Shown here one piece after another: positions 1 to 7,854 of a DNA stretch of 64,000 bases. The stretch is from Liquorilactobacillus mali (GTDB lineage: Bacteria; Bacillota; Bacilli; Lactobacillales; Lactobacillaceae). The stretch is from contig NZ_JQAR01000002.1 of the NCBI RefSeq assembly GCF_001437155.1, positions 1-64,000 of the forward strand, read 5' to 3'. Numbering within the stretch: position 1 is the stretch's first letter; each line of letters opens with the position of its first letter. Below the pieces are notes generated by a model. That model was not told where the DNA came from. It made no database searches and saw only the letters and a program-made list of their open reading frames with translations. The translations under genes and the position numbers were made by a program.

Positions 1-1
1 G

Positions 2-154
2 GATTCCCTTTTCAATAGGATTTTTATTCATTTACACAAACTATTTTATACTCTCATGAATATTAACGATTTTTCTGAAAATATTGATGGAACAACATAT
101 TTTCATCTTCCGCGAAAAAAATATCAGGCCTTGTTATTAACTAAAGTAGAATGA
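2..154 (+). CDS. 3' end of an unrecognised gene
   Basis: An open frame enters from the left edge and ends at TGA 152-154, giving the last 50 codons of a protein. The tail is rich in Phe, Leu and His and ends in LLLTKVE. I do not recognise a family. The frame is followed after about 40 bases by a strong terminator hairpin, which supports it as a real gene end. The decayed transposase just downstream means it could also be part of a mobile element, but nothing in the residues shows that. Confidence 0.4.
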   Translation, partial: DSLFNRIFIHLHKLFYTLMNINDFSENIDGTTYFHLPRKKYQALLLTKVE

Positions 155-191
155 AATTCTTTTAATTGAAGAAAATAATCAGCATTAATAA

Positions 192-232
192 GTGACTAGA
201 CCAAAATGAATTTTTGGTTCAGTCACTTTCTT
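192..232 (+). terminator. Rho-independent terminator
   Basis: GTGACTAGACCAAAA pairs with TTTTGGTTCAGTCAC across a 5-base loop, with one mismatch, and is followed by a T-rich stretch. It sits directly after the partial gene at the left edge. It belongs to a set of similar hairpins in this window built on a GTCAAAA / TTTTGAC core. Confidence 0.65.
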
Positions 233-357
233 CTTGTACGTTAAATAAACTGCAAGCTTTACTTGTGGGAGGCAAAGGACCTTAGCGAGAAAAACTTTCT
301 TTCGATATAATAGGTTTCGGCTACCAATCGAAACATTTACGAAAGGAAGTTTTTGCA

Positions 358-489
358 TTGTCAAAAGACAAAAATAGCTTAGAATATACGAGAGGAGATT
401 GTAAATATCACATAGTATTTATACCTGAGTACCCAAAAAAGTTATATGTGATAAAAGAAGTACAAATAATAGACCTCATTACATCCTAA
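358..489 (+). pseudogene. IS200/IS605 TnpA transposase remnant
   Basis: A TTG-initiated frame reads SKDKNSLEYTRGDCKYHIVF, which matches the typical amino-terminus of IS200-type TnpA (DKNSL...CKYHIVF.P.Y). TnpA is the HUH single-strand transposase. The frame stops after 43 codons, and the HUH histidine pair and catalytic tyrosine expected downstream are not found in the next 150 bases. A good ribosome binding site (GAAAGGAAG) precedes the start, so this is the original 5' end of the gene. The element is inactive here; only its left part is recognisable. Confidence 0.7.
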
Positions 490-677
490 TAAAACTTGGT
501 TCTACCACGGCCGCTTAACAAATGCCAGCAGCAAGACAAGAACATCAACAAACCAACCCAATACTTTAAGAATAGCGATACAAATTTTCTTGAGCAAATT
601 AATCAATTCCTTTTACCAAAAGATTACTCTCACTTTTAATATTTGTATAGTAAATTTAAGATATTTTTAAAAGAATA

Positions 678-1151
678 CTAATTAATTATTTTGAAATATT
701 TGTAATTATCAACGTACTTATCATTTATAAAAAATCTGTTGCGCTCTGTAACAAAACGTGTGAATCCCAAATTTTCATAGAATTTTATGGCTGTAGGATT
801 GGTTGAGAGTACGTCGAGATTTATTTGCTTAATATTGTGTGTCTGGGCTTTATTGATCATTTGTATAATTAATTTTTGACCAATCCCTAATCTTTGATAT
901 CTTTTTGAGATAAAAACTTCAAATTCGATCACATCTTTTGAGTTATACGAAGGGTAATAAATTAATGCCCCAACAACCAGATTTTTCAAGGTTGCAACTA
1001 TAGCTGTACCGTGACTGACTTTTTCGACAAATTTATCATAGTCTGTGCTGGAGTAAGGATAAGGGTCTTCAGTTAATGTCATTACTTCACGGCTGATTTG
1101 CCAAACGGCTCGAATATTTTGGCTAGTTAACTTCTGAAAAAGTAGCTTCAT
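678..1151 (-). CDS. GNAT family N-acetyltransferase
   Basis: 157 residues, the normal length for a single-domain GNAT acetyltransferase, which transfers acetyl from acetyl-CoA to an amine. The acetyl-CoA loop is visible as QRLGIGQKL (about residues 86-94), preceded by a beta-strand region IEFEVFISKRY and followed by the typical late motif NPTAIKFYENLGF. The substrate cannot be told from sequence. The ATG is preceded by GGAGGTATTTAAA. The gene stands alone on the minus strand. Confidence is high for the fold and low for any specific role. Confidence 0.85.
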   Translation of the reverse strand: MKLLFQKLTSQNIRAVWQISREVMTLTEDPYPYSSTDYDKFVEKVSHGTAIVATLKNLVVGALIYYPSYNSKDVIEFEVFISKRYQRLGIGQKLIIQMINKAQTHNIKQINLDVLSTNPTAIKFYENLGFTRFVTERNRFFINDKYVDNYKYFKIIN

Positions 1152-1248
1152 TTTAAATACCTCCTACATAACATAACCTTTTTTTATAGTATAACTTATA
1201 AATTCTTAAACTCTTGTTGATATCATGAAGAAAAATGAGGGTGATAAT

Positions 1249-1350
1249 ATGGAACTTTTTAGAGCTGTCAAAAATGCTTTTTTACCATCTGCATTATTTT
1301 GGATGGGCGTGTACTTGGTAATAAAAATATTAGTAGTATTAATAAAGTAA
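1249..1350 (+). CDS. Small single-span membrane peptide (putative)
   Basis: A 33-codon frame begins at ATG 1249 behind GAGGGTGATAAT and ends at TAA 1348-1350. Residues 10-32 are almost entirely hydrophobic (FLPSALFWMGVYLVIKILVV), enough for one transmembrane helix, with a short charged amino-terminus. An in-frame ATG at 1225 lacks a ribosome binding site. Such peptides can be small membrane regulators or type I toxins, but no antitoxin RNA or homologous neighbour is visible. The coding call rests only on the ribosome binding site and the hydrophobic pattern. Confidence 0.4.
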   Translation: MELFRAVKNAFLPSALFWMGVYLVIKILVVLIK

Positions 1351-1472
1351 CTAGAGTGTCAAAAATTAAGTGGTAGGGATTATTGTCTGCTTTTTAGTTG
1401 TAAGAAGTTCTATTAGAAATAATGAGTTTGAGTTAGGGATAGAAATATCATCATTTACGCTATAAAATCATT

Positions 1473-1532
1473 AAAAAATGAATTGGCCCCCAAAATCAGC
1501 TTTTTTAGTTTGCTGAGTTTGGAGGCCAATTC
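1473..1532 (-). terminator. Terminator of pnuC
   Basis: Bases 1480-1500 and 1512-1532 form a long stem of about 21 pairs with two mismatches around a T-rich loop. Read on the minus strand it is followed by a run of six T (1473-1478), the normal layout of an intrinsic terminator. It lies about 90 bases beyond the pnuC stop codon. Confidence 0.75.
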
Positions 1533-1623
1533 AATAATAGCCGTATGCATTATATTAGTGAGTAATTATATGATAGTACTGCTTTAATTCACGGTTGTTT
1601 TTGTGCTGATCAGAATAGATGAG

Positions 1624-2433
1624 CTAACTGACTTTTTTCTGTTGACCGTAGTACCAGAGGTAGAGTCCGTATAACGAATTTATAAACATAATGACTTGAA
1701 GAACGAACATTGATGTGGATGCAGGGCTAACAATTTTCAATTGATTGTACCAAATAATTATATTGACTATATCCAATGTGATCCATGCGATCCATTGTGA
1801 GCGGTAGCCATGCGTCATTAGTACTTGTCCTACAATGCCAAGAGGCAAGAGGGTGGCATCTAAGTAAACTTGAGTTCCATTTAGTCTCTTGCTGAAAAAG
1901 AGTACCACAAAATAGATGACGAAGGTCACAATCAACCAGAATAATCCGTTCAACCAAGTGAAACTGCGGGAAGTTAATTCATCTTTACTGGACTGTTTAT
2001 TGATTTGATTATGCCAAACGTACAAACCGACAAATTGCATTACCAAATAGAATGATTGTGATGCAATGTCGCCAATCAGACGATTGTTAATTGCAATTAT
2101 CAGCCAAACAACACAACCGAGTACCCCCCAGCTATAGTTAGTCAAGCGTCCTTGATCAACGAGAATCAAGTTTAGTACAACTGCAATTCCCGTTACCAAG
2201 CCAATCCAACCGGAAAAAGTATAATCATTGCCGAAAGCAAAAGAAGCAACCGTTGCAATTAGCATTACACTCATCATAATTTTTGTAGTTCTGCGCAAAG
2301 TTTTTATTTCTGAAATATTTCTTTGAAGATTAAAAACCTGTGTAAGTGCTGCAAAGAAGTTAGTGATAAATTGTGAAAAAGTTGGCAATGATTCTTTAGT
2401 GGGTTCTTTATAAGTCTTTGAAATATTTTTCAT
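1624..2433 (-). CDS. pnuC: Nicotinamide riboside transporter PnuC
   Basis: A 269-residue integral membrane protein with about seven hydrophobic segments. It resembles PnuC carriers, which take up nicotinamide riboside for NAD synthesis by facilitated diffusion; family features include the repeated aromatic WLxxI, YLVMQFVGLYVWH and VNIIIWY segments. The start chosen is ATG 2433, preceded by AAGGAG at nine bases. A longer frame to 2493 exists, but its extra 20 codons run through a predicted pseudoknot, so they are more likely leader than protein. The gene is monocistronic, with its own terminator. Regulation is probably by the upstream RNA. Confidence 0.85.
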   Translation of the reverse strand: MKNISKTYKEPTKESLPTFSQFITNFFAALTQVFNLQRNISEIKTLRRTTKIMMSVMLIATVASFAFGNDYTFSGWIGLVTGIAVVLNLILVDQGRLTNYSWGVLGCVVWLIIAINNRLIGDIASQSFYLVMQFVGLYVWHNQINKQSSKDELTSRSFTWLNGLFWLIVTFVIYFVVLFFSKRLNGTQVYLDATLLPLGIVGQVLMTHGYRSQWIAWITLDIVNIIIWYNQLKIVSPASTSMFVLQVIMFINSLYGLYLWYYGQQKKVS

Positions 2434-2442
2434 ACTGAAGAT

Positions 2443-2522
2443 CTCCTTAGTTGTTTTTAGACAGCCGTGGTCGGACGCAACGCTGTTAATCATATAAACT
2501 CTTAATGAATTCTACCCCTGTC
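2443..2522 (-). promoter_or_regulatory. Candidate pseudoknot riboswitch in pnuC leader
   Basis: On the minus strand, ACAGC (2482-2486) can pair with GCTGT (2461-2465). The GTTG inside this hairpin loop (2478-2481) is complementary to CAAC (2450-2453), which lies two bases before the AAGGAG ribosome binding site. This forms an H-type pseudoknot touching the initiation region. An alternative pairing, GACAG (2518-2522) with CTGTC (2460-2464), excludes the first stem. A class of NAD-binding riboswitch (NAD-II, pnuC motif) is known upstream of pnuC in Firmicutes and works through a pseudoknot near the start. I infer membership from position and pairing, not from a model match. Confidence 0.45.
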
Positions 2523-2549
2523 TTGACACCTAGTCAATCACTTTCTCGT

Positions 2550-2578
2550 TTGTATGATTTTATTTAATAGTCTACAAT
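2550..2578 (+). promoter_or_regulatory. Candidate promoter of the SemiSWEET gene
   Basis: TTGTAT (2550-2555) and TACAAT (2573-2578) are separated by 17 bases, about 40 bases before the ribosome binding site at 2619. The match to the sigma-A consensus is moderate. Confidence 0.45.
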
Positions 2579-2631
2579 AGACTTTGAACTTATTGTACAT
2601 AGGCAATGTAGTTCACTTGAGGAGGGTTTTT

Positions 2632-2898
2632 TTGAAAGAAGAAACAAGATTTATCCAAATTTTAGGACGTATCGCAACTGTTCTTTCAGTTTTAATGTAT
2701 GTTTCTTATGTTCCACAGATTATCAGTAATTTGAATGGTCAGTATGGTAATCCGATTCAACCACTGGTTGCGGCAATTAATTGCCTGTTTTGGTGTGTTT
2801 ATGCCTATTTCAAGATGAATCGCGATTGGCCGGTCTTTTTAGCAAATCTGCCAGGTATTTTCTTAGGAATCATTACTTTTGCTACATCGTTACATTAG
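2632..2898 (+). CDS. SemiSWEET / PQ-loop family transporter
   Basis: 88 residues with three hydrophobic helices and the PQ motif in the first (YVSYVPQI). This is the half-size bacterial relative of SWEET sugar carriers, which act as dimers in the membrane; a sugar is the likely cargo but is not shown by sequence. The TTG start at 2632 is chosen because GAGGAGGG lies six bases upstream, and it gives the usual family length. The longer frame from ATG 2584 adds 16 residues with no ribosome binding site. It is divergent from pnuC and followed by a terminator. Confidence 0.8.
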   Translation: MKEETRFIQILGRIATVLSVLMYVSYVPQIISNLNGQYGNPIQPLVAAINCLFWCVYAYFKMNRDWPVFLANLPGIFLGIITFATSLH

Positions 2899-3045
2899 AA
2901 AGTACGCAATAGCGATGCAAAGCTTGTGAATTTTTTCATTTTACACAACTTTTTTTATTTAATAAATAAGATAAAATGAATATATAAAGCAGATTGGTAA
3001 ATTGTCGTTACAGATTAATTTGTTCACAACTAATTTGCTTTTTAA

Positions 3046-3080
3046 ATAGGCCTATAACATTCCCTATAGGTCTATTTTTT
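3046..3080 (+). terminator. Rho-independent terminator
   Basis: ATAGGCCTATA (3046-3056) pairs with TATAGGTCTAT (3065-3075) with a single wobble pair, followed by a run of six T. It lies 150 bases after the SemiSWEET gene and probably ends that transcript. Confidence 0.7.
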
Positions 3081-3081
3081 G

Positions 3082-3117
3082 GGAGCTGACTCGAAAGTTG
3101 AATTTTGGGCCGGCTCC
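3082..3117. terminator. Second hairpin after the SemiSWEET gene
   Basis: GGAGC (3082-3086) pairs with GCTCC (3113-3117), and the stem continues inward through CGAAA / TTTTGG with two mismatches. The trailing sequence is only moderately T-rich. It resembles the other GTCAAAA-core hairpins of the window and may be a back-up terminator. The rest of the 2899-3333 gap is A/T-rich and shows no gene. Confidence 0.4.
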
Positions 3118-3247
3118 TATATTTATTTCTTATAAAAAGACAAATTTTTTTTTAAGTTTTACAAACCATAGCGAAGTACTCTCCATGTTCATAGTTTCGT
3201 GTCAGCACTTAAATTTTATCAACTTTTGTCATACTCCTTATTCTTGT

Positions 3248-3276
3248 AAAAAAAGAACCTGCCAAAATGCAGGTCC
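3248..3276 (-). terminator. Terminator of the 3334-3762 gene
   Basis: On the minus strand GGACCTGC and GCAGGTTC form an 8-base stem around a short loop, followed by seven T (3248-3254). It lies about 60 bases past the stop codon of the minus-strand gene. Confidence 0.75.
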
Positions 3277-3333
3277 TAATTTACACTTATCTTTAAATAT
3301 GATATACACTCTCACACCAAAAAATTCCCCATT

Positions 3334-3762
3334 TTATTTTGAGTCCTTGAGCTTGTAACTTACGATCAAAAGGTCCTTTTGTTTTTTTGGATGATTAACT
3401 TTACCTGTTTTACGCTGTGCTTTGTGAAAACCTAGAGGTGACACTGAATTACGAGCGTTCGTATTGCTTAGCATATTTACTTTTGGCGGTTTATTAGTAG
3501 TTTTTTGAGAAGTACTGTTCTTTTTTTTGAGTTTCACTGTCTGTAAAGTTTCTAGTTGACGAATTTCCTTTTTAGTATGGTGCTGAGCATCAATAGAAGA
3601 TAAGTTGGAAGTCAGTGGAACACTTAAAATGACAAAGGGGAGAGCAATGATACAAACAACTAGTGGACCCCACGAAGTCTTTTTTAAATAGGCAGTGACT
3701 AAGAAAATGACGATACAAATAGAAATCGTAACGGCAAATGTAAGTAATAATAGAGATAACAT
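3334..3762 (-). CDS. Hypothetical membrane-anchored basic protein
   Basis: 142 residues not recognised as any family. Two hydrophobic segments (about residues 3-24 and 32-48) are followed by a long hydrophilic tail very rich in Lys, Asn, Ser and Thr, with low-complexity stretches such as KLKKKN and NKPPK. The tail is predicted to be disordered. The start is preceded by AGGAGG at a good distance, and the gene has its own terminator, so it is probably real. No function can be inferred from neighbours, which are unrelated on the minus strand. Confidence 0.6.
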   Translation of the reverse strand: MLSLLLLTFAVTISICIVIFLVTAYLKKTSWGPLVVCIIALPFVILSVPLTSNLSSIDAQHHTKKEIRQLETLQTVKLKKKNSTSQKTTNKPPKVNMLSNTNARNSVSPLGFHKAQRKTGKVNHPKKQKDLLIVSYKLKDSK

Positions 3763-3918
3763 ATTATCCTCCTGTTGAAATAGTTCTTTGATTCAAAGAT
3801 AACGATATTGCGTAAGTATGGCTAACCTATGAAGAAGATGCCTCGATAAAAGTCATAACTTTTACAATACACCCTAATCTTACGACAAAATATAATTAAG
3901 TTACAGGGCAAATCGTAA

Positions 3919-4500
3919 CTATTTTTTTGATAAAGTTGTAATAAAGTCAGTTATACCTTGATTAAGTAATGAATTTGGACTTGAACCTGGTAATCCATTA
4001 GGGATGGGCAGGTTTATTTTTTTATAATAGGAATGCCATTCAGGTAATATTGAACCGTTAGGCCCAAATGACATGGGTGTTTGGGCAAAGATATCCTTGT
4101 ACAAGGCACAGACAAATTCAGAGCAATAATAACCCGGCTGTTCAGCTATAAAACTACTATTATATGGCTCCCCCAGTAATGTTTTACCATGCTGGATTGC
4201 AGATTCGTGATCAATATTACTATTTTTAAGTCGATATACATCAATGCTTTGCTGGTTATTTAAAAAGTCGGTCAGTGACTCTCTAATGCATCCCTTTGTC
4301 GGTGTTGCATGTAAGACAAATAGTCCTTCCAAACCATGTTCTAACACACCCACGTGGGTATAATTTTTACGAGGCTGAGGGCGTGTTACAGCCTTGACGA
4401 CTGTACTTTTGGCAATTATTTGCGATAATTTTTCATTTGTATCTGGGACAAAAAGTAAATCACCGCTTTTTAGCGATGCAAATGGTTGTTGCAATTTCAT
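3919..4500 (-). CDS. YiiX-like permuted papain-fold hydrolase
   Basis: 193 residues with the layout of circularly permuted NlpC/P60-like enzymes (YiiX/YebB group). An early SGDLLF motif (12-17) precedes THVGVL with the candidate catalytic His49, and YYCSEFV with candidate nucleophile Cys126 lies about 80 residues later. In this permuted family His comes before Cys, as seen here. No signal peptide is visible, so it probably acts in the cytoplasm; amidase or lipid-related substrates are known in the family. It lies 24 bases after the GIY-YIG gene, behind AAGGAA, and may be co-transcribed with it. Confidence 0.7.
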   Translation of the reverse strand: MKLQQPFASLKSGDLLFVPDTNEKLSQIIAKSTVVKAVTRPQPRKNYTHVGVLEHGLEGLFVLHATPTKGCIRESLTDFLNNQQSIDVYRLKNSNIDHESAIQHGKTLLGEPYNSSFIAEQPGYYCSEFVCALYKDIFAQTPMSFGPNGSILPEWHSYYKKINLPIPNGLPGSSPNSLLNQGITDFITTLSKK

Positions 4501-4524
4501 TTTATGTAATTCCTTAATAAAGTA

Positions 4525-5202
4525 TTATTCTAGTTCTTGATTTACCATTGGCTTGATGTCGGAGACAAGAATTCCATTATACTTGAACCAGTCAAAGCCA
4601 TTACGGTCTTTACCTTTTTCTTCATTCGGTAATGCATGATAGAAATCATAACAGCATATTGCTGCTCTCGAAAGAGTGTGTGCTTTTCCACAGCAACACA
4701 AAACATGATTTTTTTCATCGATTACAGTAACGACTAGCTTAGGATTTTCTTTAAAAGTCAGTCTTGCTCCAGTAGGGATACTGAGATATTTAAAATTACG
4801 ATTTGGGCGTGTCCCTATTCGTCTTTGCACTACCTTAAACGTTTTTCCAGTTATTTTTGCATTATATTCTTCTGGCCTAATCCATAAAGCGTTTGTATCA
4901 TTGAAAGTCAGTAATTCAAAGATGTTTTTTACCTGATTGTAAGTAGCTTTGAAAAATTCCTTTGAGGAGCTCTCACGTTTGTCAGCAAGTGCCTTATGTA
5001 AGATACGTTCGGCTTTTTTATAGTTTTCAAGGTATACCGCAAAGAGCAATAACGTAGGTTTACCTTCTGGGATTCCAGTATCATTGAATTGTGCCAATCT
5101 ATGTTCAAGATTTTTTGTTTGACCAATTTTGATATATCCAGGAAATGCCTTATTTTCTAAGGCGTAGACAAATCCATGATTTTCACGTTCATCACTATTC
5201 AT
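4525..5202 (-). CDS. GIY-YIG (T5orf172-type) protein with RAMA-like tail
   Basis: The first 90 residues (GFVYALENKAFPGYIKIG, then H-R-L and ..AERILHKAL) match the T5orf172 branch of the GIY-YIG nuclease fold. The middle is unassigned. The last third (IPTGARLTF...LSRAA) resembles the RAMA domain that accompanies restriction and modification proteins. CCCG within this part is Cys-rich. The start at ATG 5202 is chosen for AAGGGA ten bases upstream; a frame to 5250 has no ribosome binding site. No phage genes or methylase lie nearby. Nuclease activity is inferred from the fold only. Confidence 0.65.
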   Translation of the reverse strand: MNSDERENHGFVYALENKAFPGYIKIGQTKNLEHRLAQFNDTGIPEGKPTLLLFAVYLENYKKAERILHKALADKRESSSKEFFKATYNQVKNIFELLTFNDTNALWIRPEEYNAKITGKTFKVVQRRIGTRPNRNFKYLSIPTGARLTFKENPKLVVTVIDEKNHVLCCCGKAHTLSRAAICCYDFYHALPNEEKGKDRNGFDWFKYNGILVSDIKPMVNQELE

Positions 5203-5259
5203 TTTATCACAATCCCTTGAATCAAATTTATCAATTTGGTGTAATATCATTTCGCAATT

Positions 5260-5706
5260 TTATTTAATCTCTGTATGCCAGTCCCCATTATCTTCAAAAT
5301 AGTATAATTCACTGTTTTGACTCGTGAAAACCTCATACAGTTCTTCAAATCCGGCAGCTAGATTGGCTGAGAGAAGATTTTTCTGGTTAACCCAGAGAAT
5401 TTCGCCTTCGGAAGAAGATTTGATTTGTCCTGTAAACTTAGAAGCCTTGTAAAGAAGTACAATGTAGCGTCCATCTTCATCAGTTGTAAATTGCTTTATC
5501 CCGCAAAGTATTGGGTCTTGAATTGTCAGTCCCGTTTCTTCGTATACTTCACGGATAACTGAATCGACGAAAGATTCCTTGGGTTCAACATGTCCTCCCG
5601 GGAAAGTGACTCCCGACCAATTTTTGTTTTTGCGCTTTTCAATAAGAACCTTGTCTTGATGGGTAAGCATACAAAGGTTTGTTAGAGTTGCTTTTTCTGC
5701 TCGCAA
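5260..5706 (-). CDS. NUDIX hydrolase (MutT-like)
   Basis: 148 residues with a complete Nudix box beginning GGHVEPKESF and ending REVYEETGL (about residues 37-59), which coordinates Mg2+ and hydrolyses nucleoside diphosphates linked to another group. The family includes 8-oxo-dGTP diphosphatases, which clean the nucleotide pool; the exact substrate is open. The start is TTG 5706, supported by GAGGTG seven bases before it. It reads toward the GIY-YIG gene 57 bases away and may head a short minus-strand operon with it. Confidence 0.85.
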   Translation of the reverse strand: MRAEKATLTNLCMLTHQDKVLIEKRKNKNWSGVTFPGGHVEPKESFVDSVIREVYEETGLTIQDPILCGIKQFTTDEDGRYIVLLYKASKFTGQIKSSSEGEILWVNQKNLLSANLAAGFEELYEVFTSQNSELYYFEDNGDWHTEIK

Positions 5707-5827
5707 ATTGTTTCACCTCATTTTTTGCAATTATAACACAGTAAATTGGAGTGAGATTAAACTTGTGTAATGTTTATGCTAGAATATTGCTATGAGTTGA
5801 CATTTACTGAGAGGCAGATAAAAACAG

Positions 5828-6625
5828 ATGGAATATGCAAAATCTAAAAATCTTACTGACAGGCAAAGATTAGAAGTAAAACAATTAGTTGGCTTTGCAA
5901 TGCTTTATGCAGATGGGGACACTACTGAATCCGTTGATGTATTTATGATAGTTGCACCACAAAGCAGACGCCAAAAGATAGGGACGAAGCTTTGGCAGAA
6001 TGCATACCGCGTTTTACGAGAGTTCGGTTATCAGAAGTGGGAATTCATTTCTGAGAAGAGTTTCTTGGATAGAAATCCAGATTTTTTGAGTAACCTCAGT
6101 TTGGAAGCAGATGCCGACCCAGAATATCAGATGAGGCTTAGTAAAAATGAGCAAGAATTCATGGTTACAAGAGCAGACTTAGAAATCCGCTTGCTTGAGT
6201 CAAAAGACATTCCTACGCTCGTACCAATTTATAAAGAATCTTTCCCCGAGTCATCAACAAAAGAGGCAGCCACATATTTAACAAAAGGGTTAGCGGATGC
6301 TGCTAACAAAAACTTTGTCTTGGTATATGACAAAAAGATTGTCGGATATTGTTCTGTTGACGTTAGTACTGAGGTTGAATACTATCTGTATGGTGTTTTT
6401 GTTGCCAAAAAATATCGTAATCAAGGATTTGCACGCAATCTTATTGTTAAAGTAATCAACTGGTTTCCAGCAAATAACTTGCAAAGAAGAGATTGTGTGC
6501 TTGCAGTTGACGGCTCAAATCCGATAGCACTGCATTTATACAAGAGTATCGGTTTTAAGGCAGAAGCCGAGGTTTATTATTTATATGGGGAAACAATAAA
6601 CTGGCCGAGTTTTATAGAATTTTGA
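5828..6625 (+). CDS. Tandem GNAT acetyltransferase
   Basis: 265 residues with two GNAT-like halves. The second (from about residue 120) is complete, with the acetyl-CoA loop YRNQGFARN and a late NPIALHLYKSIGF motif. The first half has only the later part of the fold (SRRQKIGTKL loop) and seems shortened at its amino end: an in-frame stop lies three codons upstream of ATG 5828, so there is no hidden extension. Tandem GNAT proteins often keep one active and one structural half. A weak ribosome binding site (GAGAGG) precedes the start. Substrate unknown. Confidence 0.75.
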   Translation: MEYAKSKNLTDRQRLEVKQLVGFAMLYADGDTTESVDVFMIVAPQSRRQKIGTKLWQNAYRVLREFGYQKWEFISEKSFLDRNPDFLSNLSLEADADPEYQMRLSKNEQEFMVTRADLEIRLLESKDIPTLVPIYKESFPESSTKEAATYLTKGLADAANKNFVLVYDKKIVGYCSVDVSTEVEYYLYGVFVAKKYRNQGFARNLIVKVINWFPANNLQRRDCVLAVDGSNPIALHLYKSIGFKAEAEVYYLYGETINWPSFIEF

Positions 6626-6697
6626 ACAGCATAAGATGGTGAAAAATGAAAACCGTTAAGTGGACAACACAGCTTTTCACTAATAAATAAAATTAGC

Positions 6698-7840
6698 TTA
6701 ATGTGCTACAGCTAATGCCTGTTCTAGGTCTGCAATCAAATCATCTGCATCTTCAATGCCAATAGCTAGACGAACAAGATTTGGTGAAATACCGCAAGCA
6801 AGAAGTTCTTTGTCTGATAATTCTGCATGGGACATCTTGGATGGCAATTCAGCAAGACTCTCAACAGCGCCCAAACTTACTGCTAATTGAAATAATTTCA
6901 AACTATTAACAAATTTGACAACATCAATGTTTTGAACTTCAAATGATAGGACTGCTCCGAAATCCTTACATTCTTTTTTGGCAATCTCGTGTTCAGCAGT
7001 TCCTTCAATTCCCGGATAATTAATTTTTTTAATATCGGTTCTTTTTTGAAGAAAAGCGACAATTTTTTGCGTATTTAATAATTGTCTATCTAAACGCACA
7101 CTGAGAGTTTGAATTCCTCTACGAATCAAATTAGAATCTTCAGGGGAGAGAACGCCTCCAATGGCATTCTGAGAGAAATACAACCTATCTGATAATTCTT
7201 TACTTTTAGTGACCACGATTCCGGCGATTACGTCTGAATGGCCACCAAGATATTTGGTGGCGGAATGAATAACTATGTCTGCACCCAAATTCAGTGGCTG
7301 CTGAAGGTAAGGGGTCAAAAAAGTATTATCCACGATAACTAACAAGTCATTTTCTTGCGCAATTTCTGCAATACTGCGCACACTTGTGACATGAAGAAGC
7401 GGATTTGTGAAGGGCTCGAAGTAAATAGCTTTGGTATTAGGCTTGATTGCGGCTTTTACCGCAGCGGAATCTCTCGTATCAACAGCTGTAAATTCGATAT
7501 TCCAGCGCTTGAAGAACTGATTAAATAGGCGAAATGTTCCACCATAGATTTGGTCTCCAATAATTAAATGATCCCCAGGTGAGAAGATTGAAAGTACTGC
7601 GTGAATGGCTGCCATCCCAGATGAAAATGCAAAGCCTCTATCCCCATTTTCAAGTTGTGCAACCAGTTTTTCTAAAAATTCGCGCGTTGGATTTCCAGAA
7701 CGAGCGTAGTCCCAGCGTACTTTAGATTCTGAATCGGGATAGGCATATGTAGTTGAATTATAAATAGGTGGATTAACTGCTCCGGTCTTATTTTCGTTAC
7801 AGGGTAATCCGTGGACAAGGTTAGTATTGAATTTACTCAT
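6698..7840 (-). CDS. metC: Cystathionine beta-lyase (MetC-type, PLP)
   Basis: 380 residues of the Cys/Met PLP-dependent family. The PLP-binding lysine is K196 in HSATKYLGG, and the family motifs SGNPTRE and SSGMAAI are present. In the B. subtilis metIC pair the second gene cleaves cystathionine to homocysteine, and the same order here supports that role; gamma-lyase activity is an alternative that sequence cannot exclude. The start at 7840 follows AAAGGAG and lies 14 bases after metI. It is the last gene of the T-box-controlled metA-metI-metC operon. Confidence 0.82.
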   Translation of the reverse strand: MSKFNTNLVHGLPCNENKTGAVNPPIYNSTTYAYPDSESKVRWDYARSGNPTREFLEKLVAQLENGDRGFAFSSGMAAIHAVLSIFSPGDHLIIGDQIYGGTFRLFNQFFKRWNIEFTAVDTRDSAAVKAAIKPNTKAIYFEPFTNPLLHVTSVRSIAEIAQENDLLVIVDNTFLTPYLQQPLNLGADIVIHSATKYLGGHSDVIAGIVVTKSKELSDRLYFSQNAIGGVLSPEDSNLIRRGIQTLSVRLDRQLLNTQKIVAFLQKRTDIKKINYPGIEGTAEHEIAKKECKDFGAVLSFEVQNIDVVKFVNSLKLFQLAVSLGAVESLAELPSKMSHAELSDKELLACGISPNLVRLAIGIEDADDLIADLEQALAVAH

Positions 7841-7854
7841 TTAAAAAAGCTCCT

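Noticed and set aside
1727-1957. Minus-strand frame inside pnuC
   Set aside because: It is an alternative frame of pnuC with no ribosome binding site and no family match.
3098-3358. Plus-strand frame of 86 codons after the SemiSWEET gene
   Set aside because: It runs through a hairpin, overlaps the terminator of the minus-strand gene and has biased low-complexity composition with no ribosome binding site.
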